NCBI GenBank assembly: GCA_030248135.1
Contig: JASANC010003066.1
Coordinates: 268,001 to 332,000, forward strand
Reading direction: 5' to 3'
DNA from: Theristus sp. LFF4_11
Lineage: Eukaryota > Nematoda > Chromadorea > Monhysterida > Xyalidae
Length of the DNA stretch: 64,000 nucleotides
Part shown: piece after piece, positions 44,901-54,791 of the stretch
Numbering within the stretch: position 1 is the stretch's first letter
Layout of the letters: the number at the start of each line of letters is the position of its first letter
Program-made: the position numbers and the translations under genes
The notes under the pieces: generated by a model
What the model saw: the letters and a program-made list of their open reading frames with translations, nothing else
Database searches by the model: none
What the model was told of the DNA's origin: nothing

Positions 44901-47446
44901 GCTGTTCATGCTGGTCGGACTAGGCCCGCGCCGAAAGTAATGCGGACTGCCTGGTCATGCGACGATGGAACGGGTACAGAGAAAGACCCCTTCCCTTCTG
45001 GTCATCTGGACTCGTCACCAACAGATAGATCACTGCAATGTTTCGTCATGAAACGGAACAAATAAACAGCCAATATACTGTGAATGAGCGTCTTACTTGA
45101 TTTCGAAAACCTCCACCTACAAAAGCGTTTAATTACAGCCGGTCCGTCACTCGCCACATCTGCAGCCTCACTTGCAACCATCAAAGCCGCTGATCAACAG
45201 ATTCAGTGGTCCAGTCGAGGCGACCGGCATTGTGAGCGAGCGTGACTTGGAGCCATCCGAAATCGTCTGCACATGCGCATCGGTCGGCGAGAAGTTTTGG
45301 TGTTTTTCTGCGGTTTTTTGGTTCAGATTCTGGTGGGACTGTCCAAGCAGCAGAGAGAATGTGGAGAATTGGAGGACTTATTGTTCCTTTTTCTTTCGTG
45401 TTCGCTTTCATTTCCCTAATCATTTCCCTTTCTTTGCGTACTTTGTCTTCAATATTGTTCGGCATGTAAAAAACACAAAAATATTGCATCCTGCACACTA
45501 TCCCGCACTGCATCCTGCACTGCATCTTGCACTGAAATGAGGCGCCGTTCAGTAAATATGCCGTGCAGGATACAATGAAGGATGCAGTGCAGGATGCAGT
45601 GCAGAGACGGTTTTTGCAGTGCATGAAGCAACTTTTTTTTCGTGCAGCCGAAAAACGACAAACGCATCGAGCGCGAGTTCTCAAAGACTGAACTCGAAGA
45701 GCTGCGCAACTATCCGCCCCTACCCGAGAATCGTCGCGAACGAAATGAAGCGCTGCAGGTTTGTCTTTGGGGGTTTCTTTTGCTGAACGCGATTGGTTCA
45801 TGCTTTTCGAACATTTTGTGACGAGTCTTATAAAGATAGTAAAATCGGATATGTTGCGGCCTTGCGGGGCCGAAAGGAACGTGCCGTGCACCCACTGCGG
45901 CGCTCACTGACTGGTCGAAGATAGTTGACTTGCAGGCAGTTGCTCTGGGATAATTGTCACCTGCAATTGTTGGGTTTACCGGTCTAGTCGTTTGGTGTAC
46001 CGTGGTGCGGTGGTAACTTGATTTGCGGCTGTTAGACCGCTGTACACCACCAACCATGTCATACCATGATGACTGCAGTCCAATCAACTGCAGCGCTGCA
46101 TGGAACTGTCCCAACAAAGCATTTTTCGGATTTCATATTCAGACTTGCGGGCGGCTGGCAAAAACGGACGACAGTGAACGTCCGATCAGCTACACCGAGA
46201 CTGATCAGACCGTGGTGGAACTGCGAAACGTCAGTTGATGCTGAGTTTTGGGTGACCTTGTGGAGTTTGTTGATTTGTTTTCTTGCAAAATACGACAAGA
46301 ACCTTTTCGAAAACACATCCGCAACTTTGTTCTGATTTGTGTTGCTTTTTGCTCATGCAGTCACTTTTGATTGGCTGCGCTGAGATTCACAAATACCAAT
46401 ATCCGCACCCAATCAGCTTCAGTGTTTTTCAAAAAACAACAACTAGTTTTCAAGTTTACACTCAGTTCAGTATCCGTCGTTGCCCGACAAAACGCCGAAC
46501 ACGCAAGCACAGCAGAAGTCGGTGTCAATGCGCGAGGCCTGTGTCGCGGTGCCTCTCGATGGACCGATTGAGGTGTTTGCACGTTTACATTCAGTCTGGC
46601 TGAATGGAAGTCTGCTCAACAATTGTGCTTTCCACGACATTTTCTACGAGTTTAGTTTCTGCACCGCCATACGCAAGCAAAAAACCACCTGAACTGGTTT
46701 TCTCATCTGCGTTCAGGCATGACCGCCTTTTCCAAGTGTCCAAGGGAACGTGTATTTTTTGACGCAATAATTTTGCAATTTAGCCTCCCGTCTGTGTGGA
46801 CAGCGAGCACGCGATGACGTACGTCGCAAGTGAACTAACAATTGCGGAATTGAACGATATCGACAACGATCAAGTGCTGCCGTGGTCTTCGGTGCCCATT
46901 CAACCGCCGGTTCGTTGTTCCTGAGCAAAAAAACAAAACAAAAAAGGAACTGAAGCCAGCCACGACGAGAGCTCATTTGCACTTTGGTCCCAGTTGCTCT
47001 CGCAACGTCACAAGGCAGCACTAGATACGGGGTCCAATCAGGTCGTCAAGTTCTGGCGTCAGAGACTGGTTTTTGTTCTGGCATCAGCTCTGGCTTTGTG
47101 GTGCTCTGTTCTTTTTTTGTACATGCATCAGACGGGCCTGTTTTTTCGAAGAGCATAAATTTTGCATGCCAGTCAGGTACATAGCGTGCGCAATGAAAAA
47201 CGTTTACAACTTTCAGCGGGTGCTACACAACGAACACTCGGTGGAAATGATGCCAATTATGAAAGTGGCTGGGGATTCAAACTGCGCACCATTGACTGGG
47301 GAGAAGCCGAAAAAAGCGTTGCCTGGAACGGTGGGGTTTTGAGGAAACGAATGCTGTTTTTTCTGCTAACCGCAACCTTTGCACAAAACTGGTGCATTTC
47401 TTCTTCCTCCGATTATGTATGCGGTCGAGCGTACATGCACGACTGA
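41920..47446 (+). CDS. BTB-BACK domain protein, possible CUL3 adaptor
   Basis: Fourteen exons fit in phase: 41920-42096, 42416-42640, 42957-43097, 43192-43317, 43558-43763, 44182-44317, 44688-44801, 45139-45282, 45648-45758, 46143-46229, 46361-46421, 46466-46572, 46784-46909 and 47177-47446. They give about 676 residues. The BTB domain spans exons 1-3: NADVTVV, then ESGVLLEHCAHLRPLLERAL, then FHPQTISKLLRFMYTGKLQA, then MPQLLQAASHLQIAAAQEIL. BACK follows, with FNVLCANGLLWTMSAEAVGA, LLARDDLNVTEE, ALEWLKTN and LPFVRFVLLSDDQLLQCV. The second half is low-complexity (Gln/Arg/Ser/Pro-rich) with acidic patches (SELTIAELNDIDNDQVLPW). No Kelch repeats are seen. BTB-BACK proteins often recruit substrates to CUL3 ligases; that role is inferred from family only. 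Exons 1-6 are firm. Exons 7-14 rest on splice signals and phase with little homology, and the end of exon 14 is the least certain. Confidence 0.7.
44405..44460 (+). repeat. Short tandem repeat
   Basis: CACAAACGCACTGCCAGTGTGT occurs in tandem two to three times (GCACTGCCAGTGTGTTCACAAAC-type unit, about 23 bp), each unit carrying the small palindrome CACTGCCAGTG. It lies in an intron of the BTB-BACK gene. Confidence 0.6.
45484..45608. repeat. Inverted minisatellite (hairpin) in BTB gene intron
   Basis: The left arm has tandem CATCCTGCACTG(C) units (about 45487-45537). The right arm (about 45567-45608) has the reverse complement, GGATGCAGTGCAGGATGCAG. Twenty-nine bases separate the arms. The transcript could form a long stem. 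It is placed just before the acceptor of exon 9 (45648). Confidence 0.6.
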
Positions 47447-47542
47447 GCGTGCGTGCTTGTGCGCGTGCATGCGTGTCAGCGTGCGTGCTGTGCGCGTGCA
47501 TGCGTGTCAGCGTGCGTGCTGTGCGCGTGCATGCGTGTGTGT
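47446..47542 (+). repeat. Minisatellite, ~31-bp unit
   Basis: GCGTGCGTGCTGTGCGCGTG followed by CATGCGTGTCA repeats about three times (starting near 47449, 47480 and 47511), alternating purine-pyrimidine throughout. It is followed by a short TGTC microsatellite at about 47563-47582. It lies at the 3' end of the BTB-BACK gene. Confidence 0.65.
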
Positions 47543-49113
47543 TTTTACTAAAATAATACTTTGTCTGTCTGTCTGTCTGTCCAACTTTTTGCTACTTAAG
47601 GTAGCGAAATCAAAATATTGCTATCACTTTTTAACAATTTTTCTATGCGAATTATTTCCTCTCTTTCGGTTTTCAACAAGGAGTCATCATGATTCATTCA
47701 GTTCTTTCCTCAACGTTACGTCGCAATGGTCAGTTCGGTTGGTATTGTGGATTTATTCAAACGTGTCCGGACTAACGTGACGTCATTTTATTTAAAAACG
47801 CCCGTTTGTCAAAGTACAGGCACTAAAATTTCAGTTTGGTGTGACTGATTCGACATTCACCATTTGTTTACGGGAAGAAATCAGCTAAACGGATAGTCTG
47901 GTTTGCTGTGAACGACAAGCGCATGTTTTGTGGCACATGACGTCATTTCAGTGGGACACGTTTAAAAAAATAGGCCATAGTTGTGATGTAAAAAGATGAG
48001 ATTATAATGTGCGGGAACGAATTGCTCCAAAAAAGCCACCATGTCACAGAATGGACGGCACATCCGATTATGATCGACAGCAGAAATTGGAAAAACGGGT
48101 CTCCGAATAAAACGAATTTGCGACTTTGAAAAACCAACAGTAACGAAATCGGCTATTAATTTTTTTCACACAAAATTGCTTTTCCTGTGAATAATAATAG
48201 AATCCCATATTTTTTTCTGACCCAAATACACGGGTAACGTTGCTGCGGAACGTTGGATCAAAGCAAATTGAAACAGGTCATGAAGATCGATTGTGAGAGC
48301 ACAAAACAAGATAACAAAACAACCAACAAAACAATTTTTACAAGATTTTAACCAAAATTCTGTGATTTTCAAAAAGCAAAATTGGTGAACACAAATTTTC
48401 AACTTTGAAACAGCAGAAACTGAAATCATATTGTTTAAGAACACATTTTTGGCAAAAGCGGGATTACTATAAAAAACAAATGGGGTTGTGCAAATAAACG
48501 GGTATCGATTCCGGCCAGTTCTGTAAAAGATAAACAGGCCTCTTTGTGTCAAACTTAGCGACTCTGAAAAATGAAATTGTCAAACAAGCAAGTCACGTTT
48601 GAACAATTTCAGTCAACCAGAAAAAATCCAACTGGAACGACTTGCCTTTAACCGAGTTTAACTTAACTAACCGAAAACAAACGGGAGCAGCAAATTCAAT
48701 TAGTTTAGAAAAAAACTTTCTCAGCGATTGCAAATCACGATAACAGGGTTATAAAAGAATCATTTTTGACATAGAATTGACACCGAATCGAAAAGCTTAA
48801 AAACAAACACGTTTGAAAAGCACTTTCAAAAAATCGAGCGGGTTCTCGAGCTAAAAATGAAAGCGGAACGCTTGCCCCAAACAATAAACGGTATCAACGC
48901 ATGAAAGAAGGCCTTGGTTAAAAAAATCAACAAGTTTCCCGTTCCAGGAAAACAAGCAAATGTCGATTAATCCGCGGGTGCACCTTGCTGTTAACAAAAT
49001 CGCAAACATTTTTTACCCGAGCCGTAGGCACGGGTCAACTGCTAGTCAAAGAAATGCAAGTACAAATCACCAATGAGCGAATGTGTTTGTTCGAAACAGA
49101 GGATTCAATCAAA
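47543..49113. other. Convergent intergenic region
   Basis: This lies between the 3' ends of the BTB-BACK gene and the pseudophosphatase gene. Frames at 47943-48137 and 48166-48552 on the minus strand have hydrophobic stretches but no family similarity or splice partners. No repeat was noted. Confidence 0.35.
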
Positions 49114-52100
49114 TCAAGAGGATTTCTGCTTCGACAAATACTCGAACGTCTGCGGTGGCTCAACGATCATTCTGTAGCCAATCAGCTTGCCGACGTTTTT
49201 CGGTCCCTTTTCTTCAAACTTCTCTTGAATGTGAACCTGAACAGTGTAAATACGAAAAGGGCTGTAAATTGAACTGATACTGACACGCAAAGCCATTTCC
49301 AAACATTCTCAAAATTTTTGTTAGGGGCTACTTACTACTCGTACCCGAACGCGAGAGAGCGCTCACAACTCGGCAACAAAAACAAAAAACGTTCAGAAAA
49401 ATGTTTGTATGTGGTTGTGAGTTTTAAATAATTTATTTTTAAATAATAATAAAAAGTTGTTTTTTAAATAAAAACGCTGTGCGCTCAACAGTTTTGTTAT
49501 TTTTTTTACCATGGCTGCTTGATTGGTGAAATCGCCGCAAAAGTGCACGGCGCTGAAGATCGTGCAAACGGACTTGGTCGGAAAAAAGATCAGCCCTTTC
49601 TCGGACATTTGCAAGCCGCGGATCTGCGGGGCAAAAATTGGATCGATAAAAACTAACACGGACTTTTGAATTGTGAACGGTGCTGTGGTGAGCTGGTTTC
49701 AACAAATCTGCATGCGAGAAAGTTGCAGTGCAAGTTGCCAGAGGGTGGTGACAACTATCCGCTTCAAGGCTGACACACGAACCCTTTATTCTCTTGACGT
49801 GTCGAGCGCAAAATTTCCAGTTGCAACACTTTTACGAAAACAAAATCAAAATGGAAACTTCAAAATGTTCAGCGTGAGAAATTACGATGGCGTCCAAGTT
49901 GTTGTTGCGCATGAACGTCTCAACGACGTCTGGCCCAAACAAGGTGTGCAGACCGTTCTTCGACGTGGCAAAGTCTGACTCTTCCTGAAAAAACCAAACG
50001 GTATTGGTATTCAGTTTTTTTCCGCTGAAAAAACGCGCAGTAAGTGAAACCGTTGCAGTTTATGAGTGAACAACCTCGCCCCACGAGCGGGTTGACAGAG
50101 GTGTGAAAAGCCTGTTGGCTGAGAGTTATTGTTTTGGTACAACACAACCTCACGCATTGTGCGGTAATGTTTGTTTGTTTAAACCTCACTTCTATTGCAG
50201 ACCACATGCTGAGCCCGCGAAAAAAAACATAAAGAGCGGGAGCGGAGTTACAAGCAAAGCCTATGCCGCAAATGCTGTGTTTGATTTCGACTAAAAACCC
50301 GGATACAATTTCTTACTGTTGTTCAAAGTTTCGCATGCGGGAAAAGTGACACAGGTTTAAACAAACATTTCTTCAAACCTGTCACTTTTGGGCAGAATGC
50401 GGAGCCCGCGAAACTTTGAACTAAGAATAAAGCGGAATCGGGTTGTTGTCGTAGAATCAAACGCCCCCTTTTATGGCATAATAATTTCTAACCACGCTCA
50501 TGTTCTTTCGCGGCTGCACATTTCACTAAAGCGGCATTCATGAAGCAGTGTTAAAACATACAGTCAATCTCGCTAATATATGCAACTACCTGATTGGTTG
50601 GTCATAGCAACTCTCAGCGCTGATTGGTTAATCATGAGGTGTTCTCCAGCGCTGATTGGTTGGTCATCACGTCATGTTCGCGTCATGTTGCATATATTTT
50701 CTAGATGGACTGTTAGAACACAAATCCATAAAAAGGTGACAGGTTTAACGAAACGCACTGTACGCTACCTGCGGACAGGCCCAGAGAATGTCGTGCAGCA
50801 TGTGTTCGTCGAGTTCGTTGTCGGTCGGTCGTTTGACGGCCGTCAATCTCTTCATGCCGTCGTCAGCCATCAACGCCGGCGTCACACCGCCGTTCACGCA
50901 GAGCACCGTGCCGCCGACCAGTGCGGCCACCGGCAACAACGCACAGAACTGGCAACAATTGCGCAATGTTATTGCCATGCGACAAAAGTCGAAAATTAGT
51001 GTGTTCACTGGAGACCGTGTCCAAACTTTTTTCCAAACATTTTTGCGGGATCGCTCAATCTCTTGTTCCTACCGCTACAGGAGATAATCAAACCTGTACC
51101 ATCTAATCCCAATCCTAAAACCTGATCCTAACCGAAGCCAAATCTGATCCTAACCTAAACCATCCATCTTTTAAAGAAAGTTGGAATCAAAACAATTGAA
51201 ACTGTGGAGCGTGTGCACGCGCGCTAGCGGATCACGAGCATGAGCAATCAGATGCGACTACGCGTGGTTTTTAAAAAAAAGAAACGTCAGGAACTACGCG
51301 TCCTTTTAAAACTACTGCCTCACTAATGAGTTAACACACAATCATCGCACACCACAGTAACAAATAACACTAGCCTCAACAACTGCCAAGATGAATTTGT
51401 TTTTTTTTCAACTTGTTTCAACTTTTTTAGTTTCTTTACCTTGACATAGTGCTGCCAAACTTGTTTCGAATAGAGGTGGTGAGCGTGCAGTGCCTCTTTG
51501 AAGAAATACGCGTCCGCCATCTTCTCGCTGTCATGATGGCCGCGTAGCAGAATCACGTTGCTCGGAAATAAGATCTTCAGCGCCAGCAGAAACGTCAAAA
51601 CCTGCGACCAGTTTTGATAAAAATCAAGTAAATCGCATTTGTTCAGAAACGTGCGTGCGACGACACCGTTTTTATAGACCATAAATCATCCATGAGCTCA
51701 CATCCACTCCACGGTTGCCTCGTGTCACATAGTTGCCAAGCAGAACAATCTTGTTTCGATTGATTGGCGGCAGATCACGATTGATCAGCTGCAGAAGTTT
51801 CCAGAGACATTTGTAGTGGCCGTAGAGGTTGCCGATGACGTGTGCTGGTGAAGGCACCTGCAGCAGAGTTTTACCAGTGCTTATCAATATGCGGTGACAA
51901 AGTCTTCAACAGTTTGATCAACACCGCCTTGAGAAACCGTTGTATTCTCAACAATTTCGTTCAGTGACAGAAATACACAACAATTATTACAACATTAAAA
52001 TTGTCGGGGCTACACCTGAACGACAGTGGACTCTTGCTGCAGCTTCTGATTTGCGGTCTCCAACAATTTCTCGAATGTTTTGATGGCGCATCTCGTTTCT

Positions 52101-52325
52101 GAAATACAAGTAGTAAAAACTGCTTCAAAACCATTCACATCATTTTAGGGTGCGGTGCACATTCCGATTGCTGTTGAAATCGACTCCAGCTCAGTTCAAA
52201 AACGTCAGCGCATGTGCCAGGCTCATTCAGTTTCTCCAAACGCTCCGTGGTTTTTCTCCGTTCTCCACAATAAACTCACTTTTGGGTTGATTAAGGCCGT
52301 GACAAGCGATGATTGTGTGCGCCAT
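49114..52325 (-). CDS. PP1-type Ser/Thr phosphatase homologue lacking all metal ligands (pseudophosphatase)
   Basis: Eight exons join in phase: 52325-52280, 52098-52016, 51857-51702, 51601-51440, 50948-50769, 49984-49886, 49623-49510 and 49236-49114. They give 320 residues, the full length of a PP1 catalytic subunit, with no stop or frameshift. The PPP fold is recognisable throughout, but the active-site motifs are changed. GDIHGQ is GNLYGH, GDYVDRG is GNYVTRG, RGNHE is RGHHD, the HGG motif is CVNGG, and RAHQV is RGLQM. In PP1 numbering this replaces D64, H66, D92, N124, H173 and H248, the six ligands of the two metals. R221 and Y272 also appear changed (NGLHTLFG; HFCGDF), while R96 and H125 remain. 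Other PP1-like stretches are LPVAALVGGTVLCVNGG, KRPTDNE, LFGPDVVETFM and FSAVHFCGDFTNQAAM. The C-terminal tail is YRMIVEPPQTFEYLSKQKSS. Catalysis is therefore not expected; a binding or scaffolding role is inferred. Nearest family by eye is PP1 rather than PP2A. Confidence 0.85.
50322..50422. repeat. Hairpin element in pseudophosphatase intron 5
   Basis: GTTCAAAGTTTCGCATGCGGG then AAAGTGACACAGGTTTAAA on the left is mirrored by TTCAAACCTGTCACTTTTGG and CCCGCGAAACTTTGAAC on the right, giving a stem of about 40 bp with a short loop near 50362-50374. Part of the same sequence (AGCCCGCGAAAAAAAAC) recurs just upstream at about 50212. Confidence 0.6.
50562..50710. mobile_element. MITE-like element, related to CCAATCAGC family
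   Basis: CAGTCAATCTCGCTAATATATGCAAC on the left is mirrored by GTTGCATATATTTTCTAGATGGACTG on the right. The interior has three direct copies of (GC)TGATTGGTT(G/A)(G/A)TCAT (about 50590, 50621 and 50652), so the CCAAT motif is reiterated in one orientation rather than inverted. It lies in intron 5 of the pseudophosphatase gene, upstream of exon 5 in genomic order. Confidence 0.6.
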
Positions 52326-53419
52326 GTCCAGCACTTTTTTGCTCTCACTCACGGCGACCAACTATATTAAACAGACAACGGCATGACCAGTTTTTTTAGT
52401 TTGTGTGAGAACAATTTGCTTGACTTAGAAGTCAGTCAGAATTAACATTTAGGAAGAGGTTTCAATTCATGCTTTCGATTCGGGTTCGGGACTGAAGACA
52501 ACTTCAAATACTGGAGCATGTTTTAACGGGGGGGGGGGGGGGTCTGTTTAATAAAGTAGGCGAACGAAATCGTCCTTTCGTTCTGCTGGTTGTGTTGTTG
52601 GCGGGGCAGGAAGGGCAGTTTGATCGGGTCGTGTAGACATGATGACTTGTTGGCTTTATTTGTGTGCTTTTCAGTTGCACATTTGAAATCGGAAAACGGG
52701 ATAACGAAATGTAGAAAAGTGGATAGTGGACTGATGCGCTGAGAAAGCTGTGGATTGTTTTTATAGCTGCTGCTATGTAACTTGCAGCTATTTTAATTTC
52801 CACTTCAAAAATTACATTACACGCATCTTATAACGTGGAAGTTTCTTTTCAGTTGAGTTTTATGATAAAGAAGAATAAAGGCCGTTCAGTCGAGTCAGAC
52901 TCTGTCGACAGATTTTGTGACCGCATATGTTTTAAAACGGCTGTCAATGCTACGTAATGCATTAACACACAACCACAGCACACCACTCAGTTATCGGTAC
53001 CTATTATCGACCCCTCCTATAGTGGACCAAAAGAGCCGTATCACATGCCTTAATTTGACTTTCATTATCATTAGAGGTTTTTACTTTTAACCTTGCAATG
53101 TTATTGTTACATTTCTTCAAGTTTTACTGTTGTCACCGGCACAACTCTTTCGACTAAACAGAAAATACCGTATTCAAAAGCACAACCACGAAACGTGTAA
53201 AATCAACTGATTGAACAAAAGCTTGTAAAATACAATGTAAGGAAACATGAAACGCTCTCCAGACAATGGATAACAAATTGTAATTCTTTGAAATCTCATT
53301 GATGAGTTCTGGCGGCAACCCATTTGTCTATGTTGTTTTCATAGAGTTTCGAAAATAGAATAGAAATATTATGCCAACTGCTAGACGAAATATGCCAGAA
53401 ATAGAAAACACACTCCAAC
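52326..53419. other. Intergenic upstream of pseudophosphatase gene
   Basis: No gene recognised. A run of 14 G occurs near 52530. The frame at 52504-52803 on the minus strand has no family similarity. Confidence 0.35.
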
Positions 53420-53580
53420 TACAGTCGAACTCTAAATTAGGGGCAATCAGCCGATTGGTTGGTGATCACGGGAGATGCGTGCTTTCTGTGCATGACAGAC
53501 TCCACCTCCACAGCAATGCCTCCGCTTCCCGTTATCACCAACCAATCAGCTGATTGCCTTTTATTTGTAGTTCCGCTGTA
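53420..53580. mobile_element. MITE, CCAATCAGCTGATT family, full-length copy
   Basis: This 161-bp element runs from TACAGTCGAACTCTAAATTA to TTTATTTGTAGTTCCGCTGTA. The inner repeats are GGCAATCAGCCGATTGGTTG, GTGATCACGGGAGATGCG and, on the other arm, CCCGTTATCACCAACCAATC then AGCTGATTGCC. The core GCATGACAGACTCCACCTCCACAGCAATGCC matches the copy at 11915. The termini are shared with 16651-16838. Confidence 0.8.
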
Positions 53581-53794
53581 AACACAAGCAATTCAGTTTG
53601 TAAAAATTAACCGCAAAAACACATTTAAAAGTAATCTGCAGAAATCTCGGATGCCAAAACCAAAGAACACATTGAGTACCATCATGCCACATACAGTCGC
53701 GGCCCTCACAATACAAGTCTCGGTTTGCTTTGATAAAAAACCGATTTCACAAAACGTGTTGTTGTCGAACATAAATTTTCGGGGAAATAGAAAA

Positions 53795-54140
53795 AAACCC
53801 CGGGGGGGGTGGGAAAAAGGTTTAAAAAATTTAAATAGGGAATGAGGGGTTGTGGGTGGGGGGGGGGGTGTGTGTTGGGGGTTTGGGGGGGGGGGGGGGG
53901 GGGGGGGGGGAGGGGGGAGAGATTATAGGGGGGGGTGGTTGGGCGGTTTTTTTTTTTGGTGGCGTGTGGGATAAAAAGATGGGGTTTTGTTTTTGTGGGG
54001 GGGGTGGGTGGGGGGGGGGGGGGGGGGGTTTTTTTGTGGTGTTTTTTTTTTGGTGTGTGGAAAAATTTTGTGTCTGTTTTTTGTTTTTTTTTTATTTTTT
54101 TTTTTTTTTTTTTGTTTTTATTTTTTTGTTGGGTGTATTT
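53795..54140 (+). repeat. Extreme G/T-tract low-complexity block
   Basis: Nearly the whole block is G and T on the plus strand, with G runs up to about 30 (53887-53911) and long T runs (54088-54112). It ends exactly where the 5' LTR starts. It may be a degenerate poly-G element like those at 1761 and 20170. Errors in sequencing or consensus are likely in such tracts, so its length should not be trusted. Confidence 0.5.
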
Positions 54141-54144
54141 TGGG

Positions 54145-54791
54145 TGTAATGGCCTACTTTAGCCTCATGCTTCCTTGCGGCGCACCGTTCTCTTTTCGCG
54201 TGCTGGGAGTGCCTGGCGTGACTGCGTATAACAGGGTGCGTGTGTGCGGACACTAGCCTACTCGTTTCTGATTGGTAGTTGTGGTCGCGTCTGATTGGTT
54301 TGTGTTCTATGTTTCTGTGTATTGATTGGTTGTTTCTTTCCTAACCCCAGTTAATCCGGTGTCACGTGATTTACTGTATAAATAACCGTGCCCGGCTATT
54401 GTTCAGTGTCAGTTAGCGCCAGTTTGTGTTTTATCCTTCTGCTTCTTGAGCTACTGATCGTCTTTCCTGTATTAACGTCGAGAAAGTTCTATCGAAGCGG
54501 TGCCGTTCTATTCTTCTTCTGTCGACTGTTTTATTCGAATAGATAATAAAAGAAAAGAGGAAACGAATTGAATTGTGAATTAACTGTGGAAATATTAACG
54601 ACTGACACACACACACACACACACAACCAAACGCAAACGTGTGTTTTCACTTTGAGCAAAAGGTTTAGTGCAGGTCGACGACGATCCGAGCGCTCCGATC
54701 TTCACATCAGCGCTCGAGGCCGGGGACTCGGAGAGTGGAGGTCAACTGTCCTTAGTGCGATCAAACCATTACACCTGGGGTGCACACTTCA
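54145..54791 (+). repeat. 5' LTR
   Basis: This copy differs from the 3' LTR at one position that I found (54255, A versus C). U3 carries three ATTGG motifs (inverted CCAAT boxes) between about 54268 and 54330, then TATAAATA at 54377-54384. An AATAAA signal lies at 54545-54550, followed by a CA microsatellite near 54606-54624. This order is consistent with a U3-R-U5 structure. Confidence 0.88.

Noticed and set aside
49114..52325. Calling the phosphatase homologue a pseudogene
   Set aside because: All eight exons are open, splice sites are canonical, phases agree and length equals the family norm. Substitutions are concentrated in catalytic motifs, which fits a maintained pseudoenzyme better than random decay.
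53850..54256. Gly/Val/Phe-rich frames across the poly-G/T block
   Set aside because: They are translations of homopolymer runs and have no coding character.
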